A DNA stretch of 64,000 nt from Jejuia sp047345485 (GCF_047345485.1 NZ_JBLFEN010000002.1:248001-312000); one strand, 5' to 3'. Shown: positions 17,933 to 27,346, numbered from the stretch's first letter. The notes: generated by a model from the sequence alone, not told the origin. Numbers and translations: made by a program.

Positions 17933-17934
17933 TT

Positions 17935-19848
17935 CTAAATACTTTTCTTTAATACTATCTTTAAATTATCATTATTTGATACTGATTTTCTAAACATTCT
18001 ATATGCCTTATATTCAGTGCTAGGATATTCGCCTTTTTTAATCAGTAATTTTCTTCTAACTGTAATGTTTTTATCATCATTATTAGCAAAATACAACTGG
18101 TATTCTCCATACTTGTTAGTTATAATTATATTTTCAGGTAGCGCCTCAATAGTATAATTACTAGGTATTTTTATTGTAAAATCATCCTCATCAAGATATC
18201 CTCTTTGAATTTGAATAGGTAAGGTTCTATTCCTGTATCTATCGGGAACAAAACTGTTTCTGTTAAACACATTGGCATTAAAAATAATTCTATCCCCCAC
18301 TTTGGAGGCATAATTCCTAGCGTATGCAGTTATATCTTCTAGAAATTCTACATCATCTTTATTATTTTCAAATTTGTATGCCTCTACATCTAGACCATTT
18401 ACATATCCCCATGATTCTTTATAATATTCCAAAATATCTTTTTTAGATTGATTTTCAAGAAAAAACCTATTATCATATTGAATACCTTTTGTTTTTATAT
18501 TTATGGAAGCGTTGATACTTGCATCTTCTTTTAAATCTATTGTTGCCTTTATAGATTGGTGATTTTTTGTATCTGGATAGTTTACTGTTTTAATGACCTC
18601 ACTTTTATCTTCTTTTACTACCAATACTGCTCTATCATCTGTAAAATCTCCTATAAAACCAAAAGGATGTATTTGGCTTGTACAATCTAACCAGATCATA
18701 TCTTCTTCGTTAGGTATACATAGTATAATATGATTGCCTTGCGCTAAAGAAGGGAAATCATCTTCAAAATCAACTATTTCCTTTCCTGCTTGAACAATTG
18801 TGTAATAGGATTCTACCCCTGCAATACCTAGAAGTGCTTGTGTATAGTTGGTTAGTCCTTTACAATCTCCGTATTTAAGCTCATCTACTTCCGTAGCTGA
18901 TATTGGTTGAATACCTCCTATACCAACCTGCACACTAATGTATCTCGTATTACCTTGTACATAATTGTATACTAGTTTTGCTTTTTCTAGCGGATCTTCC
19001 ACATTATCAACCAATTGCAAAATAGCTGCTTTAGTTTCTTCAGATACTTTATCTCTTCCTTCAAGTAAGTCGTGCTTTATCCAATCTCCCATTTCTTTCC
19101 AGTTACTTGCATTTCCATCTATACCGTTGTAGTGAAATTTTTCCACTGTAACTAATACATTTGGGCTTATGTTACCTAAAGAAGGACTTAAATCTTCTGG
19201 TCTTAGCGCCATAACATTTTCTATACTATATTTTAAATTATTGGCACTGGACTCAGTTTTAATCGTTTTATAATTTTCAAATGTTTTTTCTTTAAATCTC
19301 AAACCTAGATTTGCATTATCTGTTATCTCATAGTTATTCTTTTCTATGCTAACAAAGTAACCATTTATTGGACTCCAAGAAGGTATTGCCGCTGTATTAG
19401 GAGTTTTAATTTCACAAATAAATTCAACTGTATAAGGGTATTTTATAGGCGTATACCCCATAAATAACACTCTAGAATCTGAGTATAGTGTACCACCATC
19501 AACTGCACTGTGGTCTATAAAATCTTTTTTCTTAAATTTTTTTATTTGTTTTCCTGTAGCATCATAAACAATAGCCTCTATTCCTTTAACTTTTAGATAA
19601 TTATCATATCCCGTTCCTGCTTTCACAAACTTATTCCCTGCTTTATTTAAAACTGTTACTATGCGTCTAATACTTACAGTCATATTATCTCTAGAGTCAA
19701 TAACAACATTAGTTTTATTTAACCTAACCACTGCATTTGCATGCTCTTTTAGATTATTAGGTATCGACAAACTTGAGTAAGAAAAATTTTGAGAAATACC
19801 TTTAAAGGAAAACAAAAAGCATACTAAAAGCGCCATGTTTTTTAACAT
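17935..19848 (-). CDS. DUF3857 domain transglutaminase-like exported protein
   Basis: 637 residues with a signal peptide (about 1-19, ending GISQ). It has the same layout as its downstream neighbour: DUF3857 domain (about 50-240), transglutaminase-like domain (about 270-390) and a beta-rich C-terminus. Here the nucleophile is kept as Cys329 in KYGDCKGLTNYTQALL, and LDCTSQIHPFG about 60 residues later supplies the region of the catalytic Asp. Proteins of this kind are widespread in Bacteroidota and are presumed to cleave or crosslink peptides in the periplasm, but no substrate is known. It starts the operon that runs through the paralogue to the mazG-like gene. Confidence 0.88.
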   Translation of the reverse strand: MLKNMALLVCFLFSFKGISQNFSYSSLSIPNNLKEHANAVVRLNKTNVVIDSRDNMTVSIRRIVTVLNKAGNKFVKAGTGYDNYLKVKGIEAIVYDATGKQIKKFKKKDFIDHSAVDGGTLYSDSRVLFMGYTPIKYPYTVEFICEIKTPNTAAIPSWSPINGYFVSIEKNNYEITDNANLGLRFKEKTFENYKTIKTESSANNLKYSIENVMALRPEDLSPSLGNISPNVLVTVEKFHYNGIDGNASNWKEMGDWIKHDLLEGRDKVSEETKAAILQLVDNVEDPLEKAKLVYNYVQGNTRYISVQVGIGGIQPISATEVDELKYGDCKGLTNYTQALLGIAGVESYYTIVQAGKEIVDFEDDFPSLAQGNHIILCIPNEEDMIWLDCTSQIHPFGFIGDFTDDRAVLVVKEDKSEVIKTVNYPDTKNHQSIKATIDLKEDASINASINIKTKGIQYDNRFFLENQSKKDILEYYKESWGYVNGLDVEAYKFENNKDDVEFLEDITAYARNYASKVGDRIIFNANVFNRNSFVPDRYRNRTLPIQIQRGYLDEDDFTIKIPSNYTIEALPENIIITNKYGEYQLYFANNDDKNITVRRKLLIKKGEYPSTEYKAYRMFRKSVSNNDNLKIVLKKSI

Positions 19849-19981
19849 AATGTAAGTGTTTTTAAGATGTAAATGTAAAGAAATGCTAATAGCTAATTAG
19901 TGATAAATATCATTTCTTAACATTCAAATTAACTAAAATTCGTACAGACTAAATAATTAAATACTTAAAAATCGATAAACA

Positions 19982-20434
19982 TTACTCTTTATGCTTTGAA
20001 TCTATAATAATAGTAACAGGTCCATCATTAATTAACCCCACCTGCATATTAGCTCCAAACCTTCCTGTTTGTACAGTTTTACCAATAACATTTTCTAGTG
20101 TATTTATAAACAATTCATATAAAGGTATTGCCACATCAGGTTTTGCTGCTTTAATATAACTTGGGCGATTGCCCTTTTTGGTTGCTGCATGAAGTGTAAA
20201 CTGACTTACAACAATTATATCTCCATTACCATCTAATAATGATGAATTCATAATACCATTTTCATCACTAAAAATTCTAAGATTAGAAATTTTATGACAT
20301 AACCAATCAATATCTTCTTGGGTATCTTCATTTACAATTCCGAGCAATACCAACAAGCCTTTATCTATTGTAGCTACTTTTTCATCCTCAATTGTAACGC
20401 TTGCTTTTAATACGCGCTGTATAACTACTTTCAT
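19982..20434 (-). CDS. dtd: D-aminoacyl-tRNA deacylase
   Basis: 150 residues, full length. It hydrolyses D-amino acids (and mischarged glycine) from tRNA in the cytoplasm. The two defining motifs are present: SQFTLHAATKKGNRPSY (about 77-93) and the cross-subunit NDGPVTIII near the C-terminus (about 135-143), which carries the Gly-cisPro-like dipeptide. MKVVIQRVLKASV is the standard N-terminus. It lies 79 bp downstream of rsgA on the same strand. Confidence 0.96.
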   Translation of the reverse strand: MKVVIQRVLKASVTIEDEKVATIDKGLLVLLGIVNEDTQEDIDWLCHKISNLRIFSDENGIMNSSLLDGNGDIIVVSQFTLHAATKKGNRPSYIKAAKPDVAIPLYELFINTLENVIGKTVQTGRFGANMQVGLINDGPVTIIIDSKHKE

Positions 20435-20513
20435 TACCTAAAATCTTTAAATAGGACTTTTAACTTTTATTAGATGTAATTTATCCATTGTGTATTTTAA
20501 AATTTAAAACTAG

Positions 20514-21464
20514 TTATGAATCATCCCAATTATCAGTTCTGTAATGCTCTTCGTCTCCTTCTAAAATTTGCACATAACTACGGTATCGAGAATGTGCTAT
20601 TTCATCTGCATCAAGCGCTTGTTTTACGGCACATTTTGGTTCATGTAAATGCAAACAATTATTAAACTTACAATCTTGTTTCAACTCAAAAAACTCAGGA
20701 AAATAATCACCCACTTCTTCTTTATCCATATCTACCACGCCAAACCCTTTAATACCTGGTGTATCAATAATTTTACCACCAAAACTGGTATCAAACATTT
20801 CTGCAAAGGTTGTGGTATGTTGTCCTTGCATGTGTTGGTTAGAAATCTCTTTAGTTTTTAAATTTAAATTAGGTTCTATAGCGTTTACTAATGTAGATTT
20901 ACCCACACCAGAATGGCCTGCAAACATGCTTACTTTTTCTTTCATTATTTGCTTAACCTTATCAATATTTTTTTCTGTTTTAGCTGAAATACCAATACAC
21001 TCATACCCTATTTTTCTATAAACATGCGCTAAATATTTTACTTCAAGCAAAACATCATCACTATAGGTATCTACCTTATTAAACAATAATATAGTTTTTA
21101 TAGAATACGCTTCAGCAGTTACTAAAAACCGATCTATAAAACTGGGAAGTGTAGGCGGATTGTCAATAGTAATCATTAAAAACACCTGATCGATATTGGC
21201 CGAAATAATATGTGTTTGCTTAGAGAGGTTAACAGATTTTCGAACAATGTAATTTGTACGGTCGTGTATATGATGTATAATGCCTGAAACATCATCATTA
21301 GTCGTTTCTAAATCAAAATCTACAATATCGCCAACCGCAATAGGGTTTGTGCTTTTTATGCCTTGTATCCTAAATTTTCCTTTAATTCTGCATTGGTAAG
21401 CCTCTCCCAATTGAGTTTTAACGGTATACCAACTTCCTGTAGATTTATAAACGCGTCCTGTCAT
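20514..21464 (-). CDS. rsgA: ribosome small subunit-dependent GTPase RsgA
   Basis: 316 residues, the usual length. A circularly permuted GTPase that helps late maturation of the 30S ribosomal subunit. Domains in order are an N-terminal OB fold (about 1-70), a permuted G domain (about 75-235) with LLFNKVD (G4) ahead of GHSGVGKSTLVNAI (G1) and DTPGIKGFG (G3), and a C-terminal zinc domain with CKFNNCLHLHEPKCAVK supplying Cys and His ligands. The gene is paired with dtd, as is common in this family. Confidence 0.96.
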   Translation of the reverse strand: MTGRVYKSTGSWYTVKTQLGEAYQCRIKGKFRIQGIKSTNPIAVGDIVDFDLETTNDDVSGIIHHIHDRTNYIVRKSVNLSKQTHIISANIDQVFLMITIDNPPTLPSFIDRFLVTAEAYSIKTILLFNKVDTYSDDVLLEVKYLAHVYRKIGYECIGISAKTEKNIDKVKQIMKEKVSMFAGHSGVGKSTLVNAIEPNLNLKTKEISNQHMQGQHTTTFAEMFDTSFGGKIIDTPGIKGFGVVDMDKEEVGDYFPEFFELKQDCKFNNCLHLHEPKCAVKQALDADEIAHSRYRSYVQILEGDEEHYRTDNWDDS

Positions 21465-21508
21465 GCATTAAATTGAGCTACAAAATAACACTATTTAAAT
21501 TTAATTCG

Positions 21509-22141
21509 TTACTCTATAACTGCTTTTTTAGCAGCTATTTGTTGTCCATTTGCACTTACATTTATGATGTATAGCCCAGAGGGGAATATACTTAAATCTA
21601 TGTTTAATATTTTATGCTGTGGTTTTACTGTTATAGCTTTTACTAATTTACCAGAAATGTTAAATGCTTCAATATTCACATTTTTATAATCATCCATCAA
21701 TTTTAGTTGAAAACGTCCTGTTTTTGATGGATTTGGATAGAGTTTTTCTGTGATGACGTTTGATTTAAATTGTTTTTCATTTAAATGTTTAACACTTATC
21801 CCACAAGATATCATTCTGCAAAAATGACTACCATAAGCTATTACAGTTACTTCATCTAAAGTAATATCACCATCTAAAAACACGTTTAAAAACTTTTGAT
21901 TTCCAACTACTATTTCTTTTGTATCGTAACCCAAATAAGATAGCACTAGCGTATCTTTTGGTGTAACAGAAATTTTAAAATCACCATTAATATCTGAAAT
22001 TATTCCTCTCTCAGAGTGTTTAATACTAATATTTGCACCAATAAGAGGAGATGTTTTATTAGAGATATGACCTGTTACTTCTTGTTGCGAAAATGATGTA
22101 AGCCCCACAAACAGCATAAGTATTGTAGTTATTAATTTCAT
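21509..22141 (-). CDS. exported carboxypeptidase-like-domain protein with type IX sorting domain
   Basis: 210 residues. A signal peptide (1-19, ending SFSQ) is followed by a carboxypeptidase-regulatory-like (CarboxypepD_reg) beta sandwich at about 20-105 (EVTGHISNKTSPLIGANISIK, DINGDFKISV, LSYLGYDTKEI). The C-terminal ~75 residues are a type IX sorting domain (KLYPNPSKTGRFQLKL, AFNISGKLVK, IFPSGLYIINV). It should be secreted through the type IX system. No catalytic region is present between the two domains, so it is likely a structural or binding protein. It lies just upstream of rsgA on the same strand, 44 bp away. Confidence 0.85.
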   Translation of the reverse strand: MKLITTILMLFVGLTSFSQQEVTGHISNKTSPLIGANISIKHSERGIISDINGDFKISVTPKDTLVLSYLGYDTKEIVVGNQKFLNVFLDGDITLDEVTVIAYGSHFCRMISCGISVKHLNEKQFKSNVITEKLYPNPSKTGRFQLKLMDDYKNVNIEAFNISGKLVKAITVKPQHKILNIDLSIFPSGLYIINVSANGQQIAAKKAVIE

Positions 22142-22320
22142 AATATATTGGTTTTAGTTATACATCAAATCTATATTAAACCAATGCGAATAAAAACCAT
22201 GAATGAGTAAACATTAAATTTTGGTTAGTGAATGCCTAGAAAAAATTAAAAACCCAAACTATTTTATGTAAGCATATTTCTATATTAGCATCTTTAATAA
22301 ATCAAATTAAAATCAACAAC

Positions 22321-22971
22321 ATGAAAAAATTTTTTCTTTTACTTCTATTTGTAAGCTTTGTTTCAAATATTCAAGCTCAAACTAGTCTTTATGAAAACCC
22401 TAAGTTTGATTCTATAGCTAAATCGCATAAAATAATAGCAATAGTACCTTTTAAAACTCAAGTTAAATTAAGACCGAAACAAATGAAGGATATGGATGAC
22501 GAAAAACTTAATAGGCTTGAAAAAGCTGAAGGAGAAGGCATGCAAACCGCTATGTACTCTTGGTTTTTAAAACGAAAAAAGAGAGGGAAATTACAAAATT
22601 TGGAAGTACAAGATCCTAAAGTAACAACCGCTCTTTTAAATAAAAAAGATATAAACTACAATAATATTACCGACTACACACCTCAAGAATTAGCTAATAT
22701 TTTAGGTGTAGATGCTGTAATCTCTGGAGACTTTGAAACTAACAAGCCAATGTCTGAAGGTGCCTCTATAGCACTTGGACTTCTCATTGGTTTTTGGGGA
22801 TCTACCAATACTGCTATTGTAAACATGAGTGTTCATGATGCAGAGAATGGCACTTTACTTTGGAACTACAACAAAAAAGTACGAGGAAGCATAGGGAGTA
22901 GTCCTGAAGATTTAGTAAATATTTTAATGCGAAAAGCATCAAGACGACTTGCTTACACTAAAAACGACTAG
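22321..22971 (+). CDS. exported protein of unknown function, CsgG/TolB-N-like fold possible
   Basis: 216 residues with a signal peptide (about 1-20, ending IQAQ). The mature part begins with a charged helix and contains KIIAIVPFKTQV near the start and LANILGVDAVISGDFETN in the middle. That pattern (a strand IxIxPF, then a LxxxLGVDAVIxG strand) is seen in periplasmic proteins of the CsgG and GNA1162 type that sense or build envelope structures. SIALGLLIGFWGS around 150 is a short hydrophobic segment, and TLLWNYNKKVRGS near the end is again typical. The fold match is by eye and uncertain. The gene is single and ends at a strong bidirectional terminator. Confidence 0.7.
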   Translation: MKKFFLLLLFVSFVSNIQAQTSLYENPKFDSIAKSHKIIAIVPFKTQVKLRPKQMKDMDDEKLNRLEKAEGEGMQTAMYSWFLKRKKRGKLQNLEVQDPKVTTALLNKKDINYNNITDYTPQELANILGVDAVISGDFETNKPMSEGASIALGLLIGFWGSTNTAIVNMSVHDAENGTLLWNYNKKVRGSIGSSPEDLVNILMRKASRRLAYTKND

Positions 22972-22993
22972 TATAGTGCACTATCAATAAAAC

Positions 22994-23024
22994 AAAAAAA
23001 GCCTCGTTATACGAGGCTTTTTTT
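22994..23024. terminator. bidirectional intrinsic terminator
   Basis: A 7-bp stem GCCTCGT with ACGAGGC (23001-23007, 23011-23017) is flanked by seven A on the left and seven T on the right. It can end the plus-strand gene at 22971 and the minus-strand aromatic operon at 23043. Confidence 0.93.
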
Positions 23025-23042
23025 ATATACTAAAGCAATCAA

Positions 23043-24125
23043 CTATCCGTTAATCACTTTCTCTTGATGGTTAATCGATTCTTGATGCACCGCCTTAAAC
23101 ATTCTTAAGATAAACTCTTCACTTAATCCATGTTGCTCACCTTCCAATACCATTTTACCTAAAATCTCATTCCAACGTTTAGATTGTAATACGGCTACAT
23201 TCTTATTCTTTTTCAGTTCCCCAATACCGTCAGAAGCCTTCATACGTTGCCCTAACAATCCAAGAATTTGATTATCCACCACATCAATCTGTGCTCTTAA
23301 ATTATTAAGCGCGCTGTTGTATTCTTCCTCTTGATTAGATTCTTTTCTAATTTTTAAATCCTTCATAATCTGTACCAAAGTAGCAGGTGTTACTTGTTGC
23401 GCAGCATCACTCCAAGCATTATCTGGGTCATAATGTGTTTCAATCATCAAGCCATCAAAATTTAAATCTAATGCTGTTTGCGATACATCAAAAACCATAT
23501 CGCGCTTTCCAGTAATATGCGACGGATCATTAATTAAAGGAATATCTGGGAATCTATTTTGAAACTCAATAGCCAATTGCCATTCAGGTATATTTCTATA
23601 ATTTGTTTTTTGGTACGTAGAAAATCCTCTATGTATCGCACCAATATTTTTAACACCAGAACTGTAAATACGCTCTATACCACCTAACCATAATGACAAA
23701 TCTGGGTTTACTGGGTTTTTAATTAAAACAGGCTTATCAGTACCCTGTAAAGCATCTGCAATTTCTTGCATAATAAATGGAGAAACGGTAGATCGTGCAC
23801 CAATCCAAAGCATATCAATATCATGTTCTAAAGCCAATTTTACATGCGCAGCGTTAGCCACCTCTGTACATACCTTCATCCCAGTTTCTGCCTTAACCTT
23901 TTGTAACCATTTTAGGCCCAAAGCACCAACACCCTCAAAATTTCCTGGGCGTGTTCTTGGTTTCCAAATACCAGCTCTAAAATAGCTTACATCTGTATCC
24001 TTAAGCTCATGAGCTATTTTTAAAACTTGTTCTTCTGTTTCTGCGCTACAAGGCCCTGCGATTACCAACGGATGATCTAATCCTAAATCATCTAACCAGG
24101 TTCTCATTTCTTTATTGTTTTCCAT
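23043..24125 (-). CDS. bifunctional DAHP synthase / chorismate mutase
   Basis: 360 residues, a fusion. Residues about 1-260 are a class I DAHP synthase of the short KDO8P-synthase-like type, which joins PEP and erythrose-4-phosphate. Visible are VIAGPCSAETEEQ, RAGIWKPRTRPGNFEG, PVLIKNPVNPD and INDPSHITGKRDM. Residues about 270-355 are an AroQ-type chorismate mutase (LRAQIDVVDNQILGLLGQRM, IGELKKNKNV, then QESINHQ). In such fusions the mutase domain lets prephenate or chorismate feed back on the synthase. It is the last gene of the aromatic operon, and downstream lies a bidirectional terminator. A repeat-filled gap of 260 bp separates it from tyrA. Confidence 0.94.
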   Translation of the reverse strand: MENNKEMRTWLDDLGLDHPLVIAGPCSAETEEQVLKIAHELKDTDVSYFRAGIWKPRTRPGNFEGVGALGLKWLQKVKAETGMKVCTEVANAAHVKLALEHDIDMLWIGARSTVSPFIMQEIADALQGTDKPVLIKNPVNPDLSLWLGGIERIYSSGVKNIGAIHRGFSTYQKTNYRNIPEWQLAIEFQNRFPDIPLINDPSHITGKRDMVFDVSQTALDLNFDGLMIETHYDPDNAWSDAAQQVTPATLVQIMKDLKIRKESNQEEEYNSALNNLRAQIDVVDNQILGLLGQRMKASDGIGELKKNKNVAVLQSKRWNEILGKMVLEGEQHGLSEEFILRMFKAVHQESINHQEKVING

Positions 24126-24201
24126 TTTAATTTAATATTTAGCCGCTTAAGCTATTTACGTTTACTATTTAATTTTTGTTGTTTTATATTCAATTTATTT
24201 T

Positions 24202-24291
24202 GGCGTTACCCTCCTTTCGTCGGGTCGGGCTTTACGTTACAAGTCCTCGCTCGTACCTCACTGTGGGCTTTCCTCTGCAATCCCTAACGCG
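24202..24291 (+). repeat. intergenic repeat family R1, short copy
   Basis: Begins GGCGTTACCC, contains GGGTCGGGCTTT and GTTACAAGTCCTCGC, and ends GCAATCCCTAACGCG. It is close to the copy at 42154 and shares both ends with copies at 35432 and 59533. It lies inside the aromatic operon between tyrA and the DAHP synthase gene. Confidence 0.75.
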
Positions 24292-24310
24292 CCACTCATA
24301 CTCTAAACTC

Positions 24311-24392
24311 ACCCCTAACCCTCCAAGGAGGGAAATACCTACTCAAAATTTTCATAAGAGTAAGCGTTCCTCCCCTTCGGGGAGGTTAGGTG
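24311..24392. repeat. GC-rich hairpin repeats (family R3) at the tyrA 3' end
   Basis: Two C/G-rich hairpins (ACCCTCCAAGGAGGG near 24318, CCTCCCCTTCGGGGAGG near 24369) flank a TACTC...GAGTA segment. The tyrA stop codon lies inside the right hairpin, so the last TyrA residues are encoded by the repeat. Confidence 0.65.
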
Positions 24393-25237
24393 GGACTTCC
24401 TATAATATCTTTAATTCGATTTGTGTTTTTCATCTCTTCATAAATCGCTTCATAATTATCAGCTGCCATCAACTCTTTAAAACGTGTTAGGTTGCTAATA
24501 TATTCATCTAAGGTTTCTATAACGTTAGCCTTATTCTGTCTAAAAATTGGCGTCCACATTTCTGGCGAACTTTTTGCCAAACGTACTGTAGATGCAAATC
24601 CGCTACCCGCCATATCAAAAATATCGCGTTCGTTCTTCTCCTTTTCAATTACCGTTTTTCCTAACATAAACGAACTAATATGTGATAAATGTGACACATA
24701 AGCAATATGTTTATCATGATCCACAGGATTCATATATCGAATACGCATTCCAATATCAGTAAATAACTTCAAAGCCTTTTCCTGCAATTTAAATGTAGTT
24801 TTTTCAACCTCGCAAACAATATTTGTTTTCCCTTTATATAACCCTTCAATAGCAGCTGTTGGTCCAGAATGTTCCGTTCCTGCTATTGGGTGCATCGCCA
24901 AAAAATTTCTTCGTTTTGGGTGATTCTCAACCACTTTGCATATAGCCTCTTTGGTAGAACCTGCATCTACAACCAAACCATTCTCTGAAATCTTATCTAA
25001 AATAGTAGGCAACAACTTTACTGTAGCATCTACAGGGATAGAAATAATTACCAAATCGGCATGCTCAATATCATCTAAAGTTGCTTTTTTATCAATCAAA
25101 CCCAATTCTAAAGCAGTATTTAGCGTAGCATCTTTTCTACTAATACCATGAATTATAGTATCTGGACGATGCCGCTTGATATCTAAAGCAAGACTACCTC
25201 CTATTAAACCTACTCCTATGGCGTATATATTTTTCAT
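24386..25237 (-). CDS. tyrA: prephenate dehydrogenase
   Basis: 283 residues from the chosen start. It oxidatively decarboxylates prephenate to 4-hydroxyphenylpyruvate on the way to tyrosine. The N-terminal Rossmann fold starts at once with IYAIGVGLIGGSLALDIK (GxGxxGGS). LAMHPIAGTEHSGP (about 115-128) holds the catalytic His region, and AYVSHLSHISSFML follows. An upstream in-frame ATG at 25261 would add eight residues, but these come from a GC-rich repeat, and MKNIYAIGVG is the family N-terminus. The C-terminal residues GSPT are encoded by another repeat. It is third in the pheA operon. Confidence 0.93.
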   Translation of the reverse strand: MKNIYAIGVGLIGGSLALDIKRHRPDTIIHGISRKDATLNTALELGLIDKKATLDDIEHADLVIISIPVDATVKLLPTILDKISENGLVVDAGSTKEAICKVVENHPKRRNFLAMHPIAGTEHSGPTAAIEGLYKGKTNIVCEVEKTTFKLQEKALKLFTDIGMRIRYMNPVDHDKHIAYVSHLSHISSFMLGKTVIEKEKNERDIFDMAGSGFASTVRLAKSSPEMWTPIFRQNKANVIETLDEYISNLTRFKELMAADNYEAIYEEMKNTNRIKDIIGSPT

Positions 25238-25240
25238 AAA

Positions 25241-25293
25241 GCCTCTCCCTAAACAGCCCACTAGCCCCCAAAGGGGAAACTCTTACTCGGGCA
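25241..25293. repeat. GC-rich hairpin repeat (family R3) before tyrA
   Basis: Contains CCTCTCCCT, AGCCCCCAAAGGGG and TCTTACTCGGGC. On the minus strand it ends 3 bp before the tyrA ATG. The TCTTACTCGGGC part recurs at 49306-49317 beside cysD. Confidence 0.65.
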
Positions 25294-25340
25294 TGTTAAT
25301 TTTTAACATTTATTCCTTCTTTTTAATTTTTATTCCTAAA

Positions 25341-25370
25341 CTACTGTTCACTACGACTGCGACTGCAAAC
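25341..25370. repeat. CTGTTCACTACGACTGC repeat (family R4)
   Basis: ACTGTTCACTACGACTGCG, shared with ACTGTTTACTGCGACTGCC at 49355-49373. Both lie within a few bases after the stop of a minus-strand gene (here the aminotransferase, there cysH). Confidence 0.6.
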
Positions 25371-25376
25371 TTATTT

Positions 25377-26522
25377 CTATTTAACTCTAGCAATAGCTTC
25401 TTCTAGTATTTCAGTCGATGCACATAACGAAAACCTAATATATCCTTCACCTTGGCTACCAAAAATAGTACCTGGTGTAATAAATATATGATTCTCTTTT
25501 AATACTAAATCTATAAATTCTTCACTCTTTAAATAGGCTGGCAATTTTGCCCAAACAAATAATCCTGTTGCATTTTTATCATACGTACAATTTAAAGCTT
25601 CAGCTAATTCCCAAACTAAATCACGACGTCTTTTGTAAACACTATTTAGCGTTACAAACCACATATTAGAACATTTTAAAGCTTCAATAGCGCCTTTTTG
25701 AATGCCATAAAACATCCCAGAATCCATATTGCTTTTTACTTTTAAAATATTGCTAATGTGTTCACTGTTTCCTAAAACCATTCCTACACGCCATCCGGCC
25801 ATATTAAAGGTTTTACTTAACGAATTTAATTCTAAACACACATCCTTTGCGCCCTCAACACTTAAAATACTTCTAGGATTATCGTTTAATACAAAACTAT
25901 ATGGGTTATCGTTTACAATGAGTATGTTATTACGTTTCCCAAACGCTACCAATTCTTCAAAAACAGTTTCAGTAGGCGTAGCACCTGTTGGCATATGCGG
26001 GTAATTTACCCACATAAGTTTCACGTTACTTAAATCGGTTTGCTCTAATTCCTTAATATTTGGCACCCAGTTAGTACTTTCATCCAAATCATAAGTCATA
26101 ATCTTTGCACCTACCAGTTTTGTAACAGCTTGGTATGTTGGGTATCCTGGGTTTGGTATCAAAACCTCATCTCCTTCATTTAAGTATGCCATAGAAATAT
26201 GCATAATACCTTCCTTACTGCCCATTAAAGGCAATATTTCGTTAGTAGCATTCATATTTACAGAAAACTGTGCTTTGTAAAAACTAGATATAGCCTCTCT
26301 TAATTCTGGTAAACCTTGATACCCTTGGTATTTGTGTGCTGTGGCATCACCTAAACTTCCAGAAATAGCATCAATCACCTTTTGTGGTGGTTGTAAATCA
26401 GGACTACCAATACCTAAATTTATAATGGGCTTTCCGCTAGCAATCAGCAATCCTACCTCTCTCAATTTCCTTGAGAAGTAGTACTCTTCAACGGTATGTA
26501 AGCGCTTTGCTACCTCAATCAT
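25377..26522 (-). CDS. PLP-dependent aminotransferase (class I/II), probably aromatic
   Basis: 381 residues, fold type I aminotransferase. Visible are INLGIGSPDLQPP at the N-terminus (substrate loop), YPHMPTGATP in place of the usual NPxNPTG, NDNPYSFVL, and the PLP lysine in ELNSLSKTFNMAGWRVG (about 225-242). The C-terminus has GEGYIRFSLC with the carboxylate-binding Arg. Lying between pheA and tyrA and overlapping pheA by 4 bp, it most likely converts phenylpyruvate and 4-hydroxyphenylpyruvate to Phe and Tyr, or prephenate to arogenate. The exact acceptor cannot be read from the sequence. Confidence 0.9.
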   Translation of the reverse strand: MIEVAKRLHTVEEYYFSRKLREVGLLIASGKPIINLGIGSPDLQPPQKVIDAISGSLGDATAHKYQGYQGLPELREAISSFYKAQFSVNMNATNEILPLMGSKEGIMHISMAYLNEGDEVLIPNPGYPTYQAVTKLVGAKIMTYDLDESTNWVPNIKELEQTDLSNVKLMWVNYPHMPTGATPTETVFEELVAFGKRNNILIVNDNPYSFVLNDNPRSILSVEGAKDVCLELNSLSKTFNMAGWRVGMVLGNSEHISNILKVKSNMDSGMFYGIQKGAIEALKCSNMWFVTLNSVYKRRRDLVWELAEALNCTYDKNATGLFVWAKLPAYLKSEEFIDLVLKENHIFITPGTIFGSQGEGYIRFSLCASTEILEEAIARVK

Positions 26523-27346
26523 AACTTAGCATTTTTATATGCTCCTAATACTTTAAAACTAGAACTCATAATTTCAATTAATGACTTTGCCTTTAAAAAA
26601 TCTGAATATATATCAAATGTAACATCTACAAAAAAGGCATATTTCCATGGTGTTTCAACAATGGGTAGAGATTGTATTTTTGTTAAATTCAAATTACAAT
26701 CACTCATTACATTTAAAATAGTAGCTAAACTACCACGCTTATGGTCTGCTTCAAACTTTATTGATGCTTTATTTATATCACTTTCTGTAACTTCAGAGTT
26801 TATACGCTTTACTATAACAAAACGAGTTTCGTTATTTTTAATTGTTTGTATACTATGTGCCAAAATATTTAATTCAAAAATTTCAGCAGCCATTACACTG
26901 GCAATAGCGCCAGTATGTTTTAATTGTTGCTTTTGTATTCTATCTGCAACCTCAGCAGTATCCTTATCCTCTACCAACTTAATATGAGGATATTGCTTAA
27001 AAAAGGCCTTACACTGCAATAACGCCATAGGATGAGAGTATACCTCTTTAATATCATTAATACTTTGATTTGGTAACGCCATTAAATTATGCTGAATATC
27101 TAAATAATGTTCGCCAACAATATGCAACTGGTTATCGTCAATTAGTGCATAATTAGGTATTATAGAGCCCGCGATAGAATTCTCTAACGCCATAATAGCT
27201 GCGTCGCACTCTTTATTAATAAGTGCATCTACCACACGATCAAAAGTCATACACTCAATAATAGCAACGGGTTTATCAAAAAACTCCTTTGATACTATAT
27301 CGTGAAAACTTCCTCTTACTCCTTGTATGGCTACGGTTTTAATCAT
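26519..27346 (-). CDS. pheA: prephenate dehydratase
   Basis: 275 residues. It converts prephenate to phenylpyruvate. The catalytic domain (about 1-185) starts VAIQGVRGSFHDIVSKEFF and contains AIMALENSIAGSI and NNETRFVIV, the TRF motif essential for catalysis. The C-terminal ~75 residues are an ACT regulatory domain (GSLATILNVMSDCNLNLTKIQSLP), so feedback by phenylalanine is expected. It is the first structural gene of the operon. The T tract of an attenuator hairpin ends directly at its ATG, so there is no room for a separate ribosome-binding site. Confidence 0.95.
   Translation of the reverse strand: MIKTVAIQGVRGSFHDIVSKEFFDKPVAIIECMTFDRVVDALINKECDAAIMALENSIAGSIIPNYALIDDNQLHIVGEHYLDIQHNLMALPNQSINDIKEVYSHPMALLQCKAFFKQYPHIKLVEDKDTAEVADRIQKQQLKHTGAIASVMAAEIFELNILAHSIQTIKNNETRFVIVKRINSEVTESDINKASIKFEADHKRGSLATILNVMSDCNLNLTKIQSLPIVETPWKYAFFVDVTFDIYSDFLKAKSLIEIMSSSFKVLGAYKNAKL

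Noticed and set aside
24176..24490. Plus-strand ORF of about 104 codons in the tyrA/DAHP synthase gap
   Set aside because: It is a translation of the R1 and R3 repeats. Similar peptides (PTRGRAF, GFPLQSLTR) arise from the copies at 42123 and 59376.
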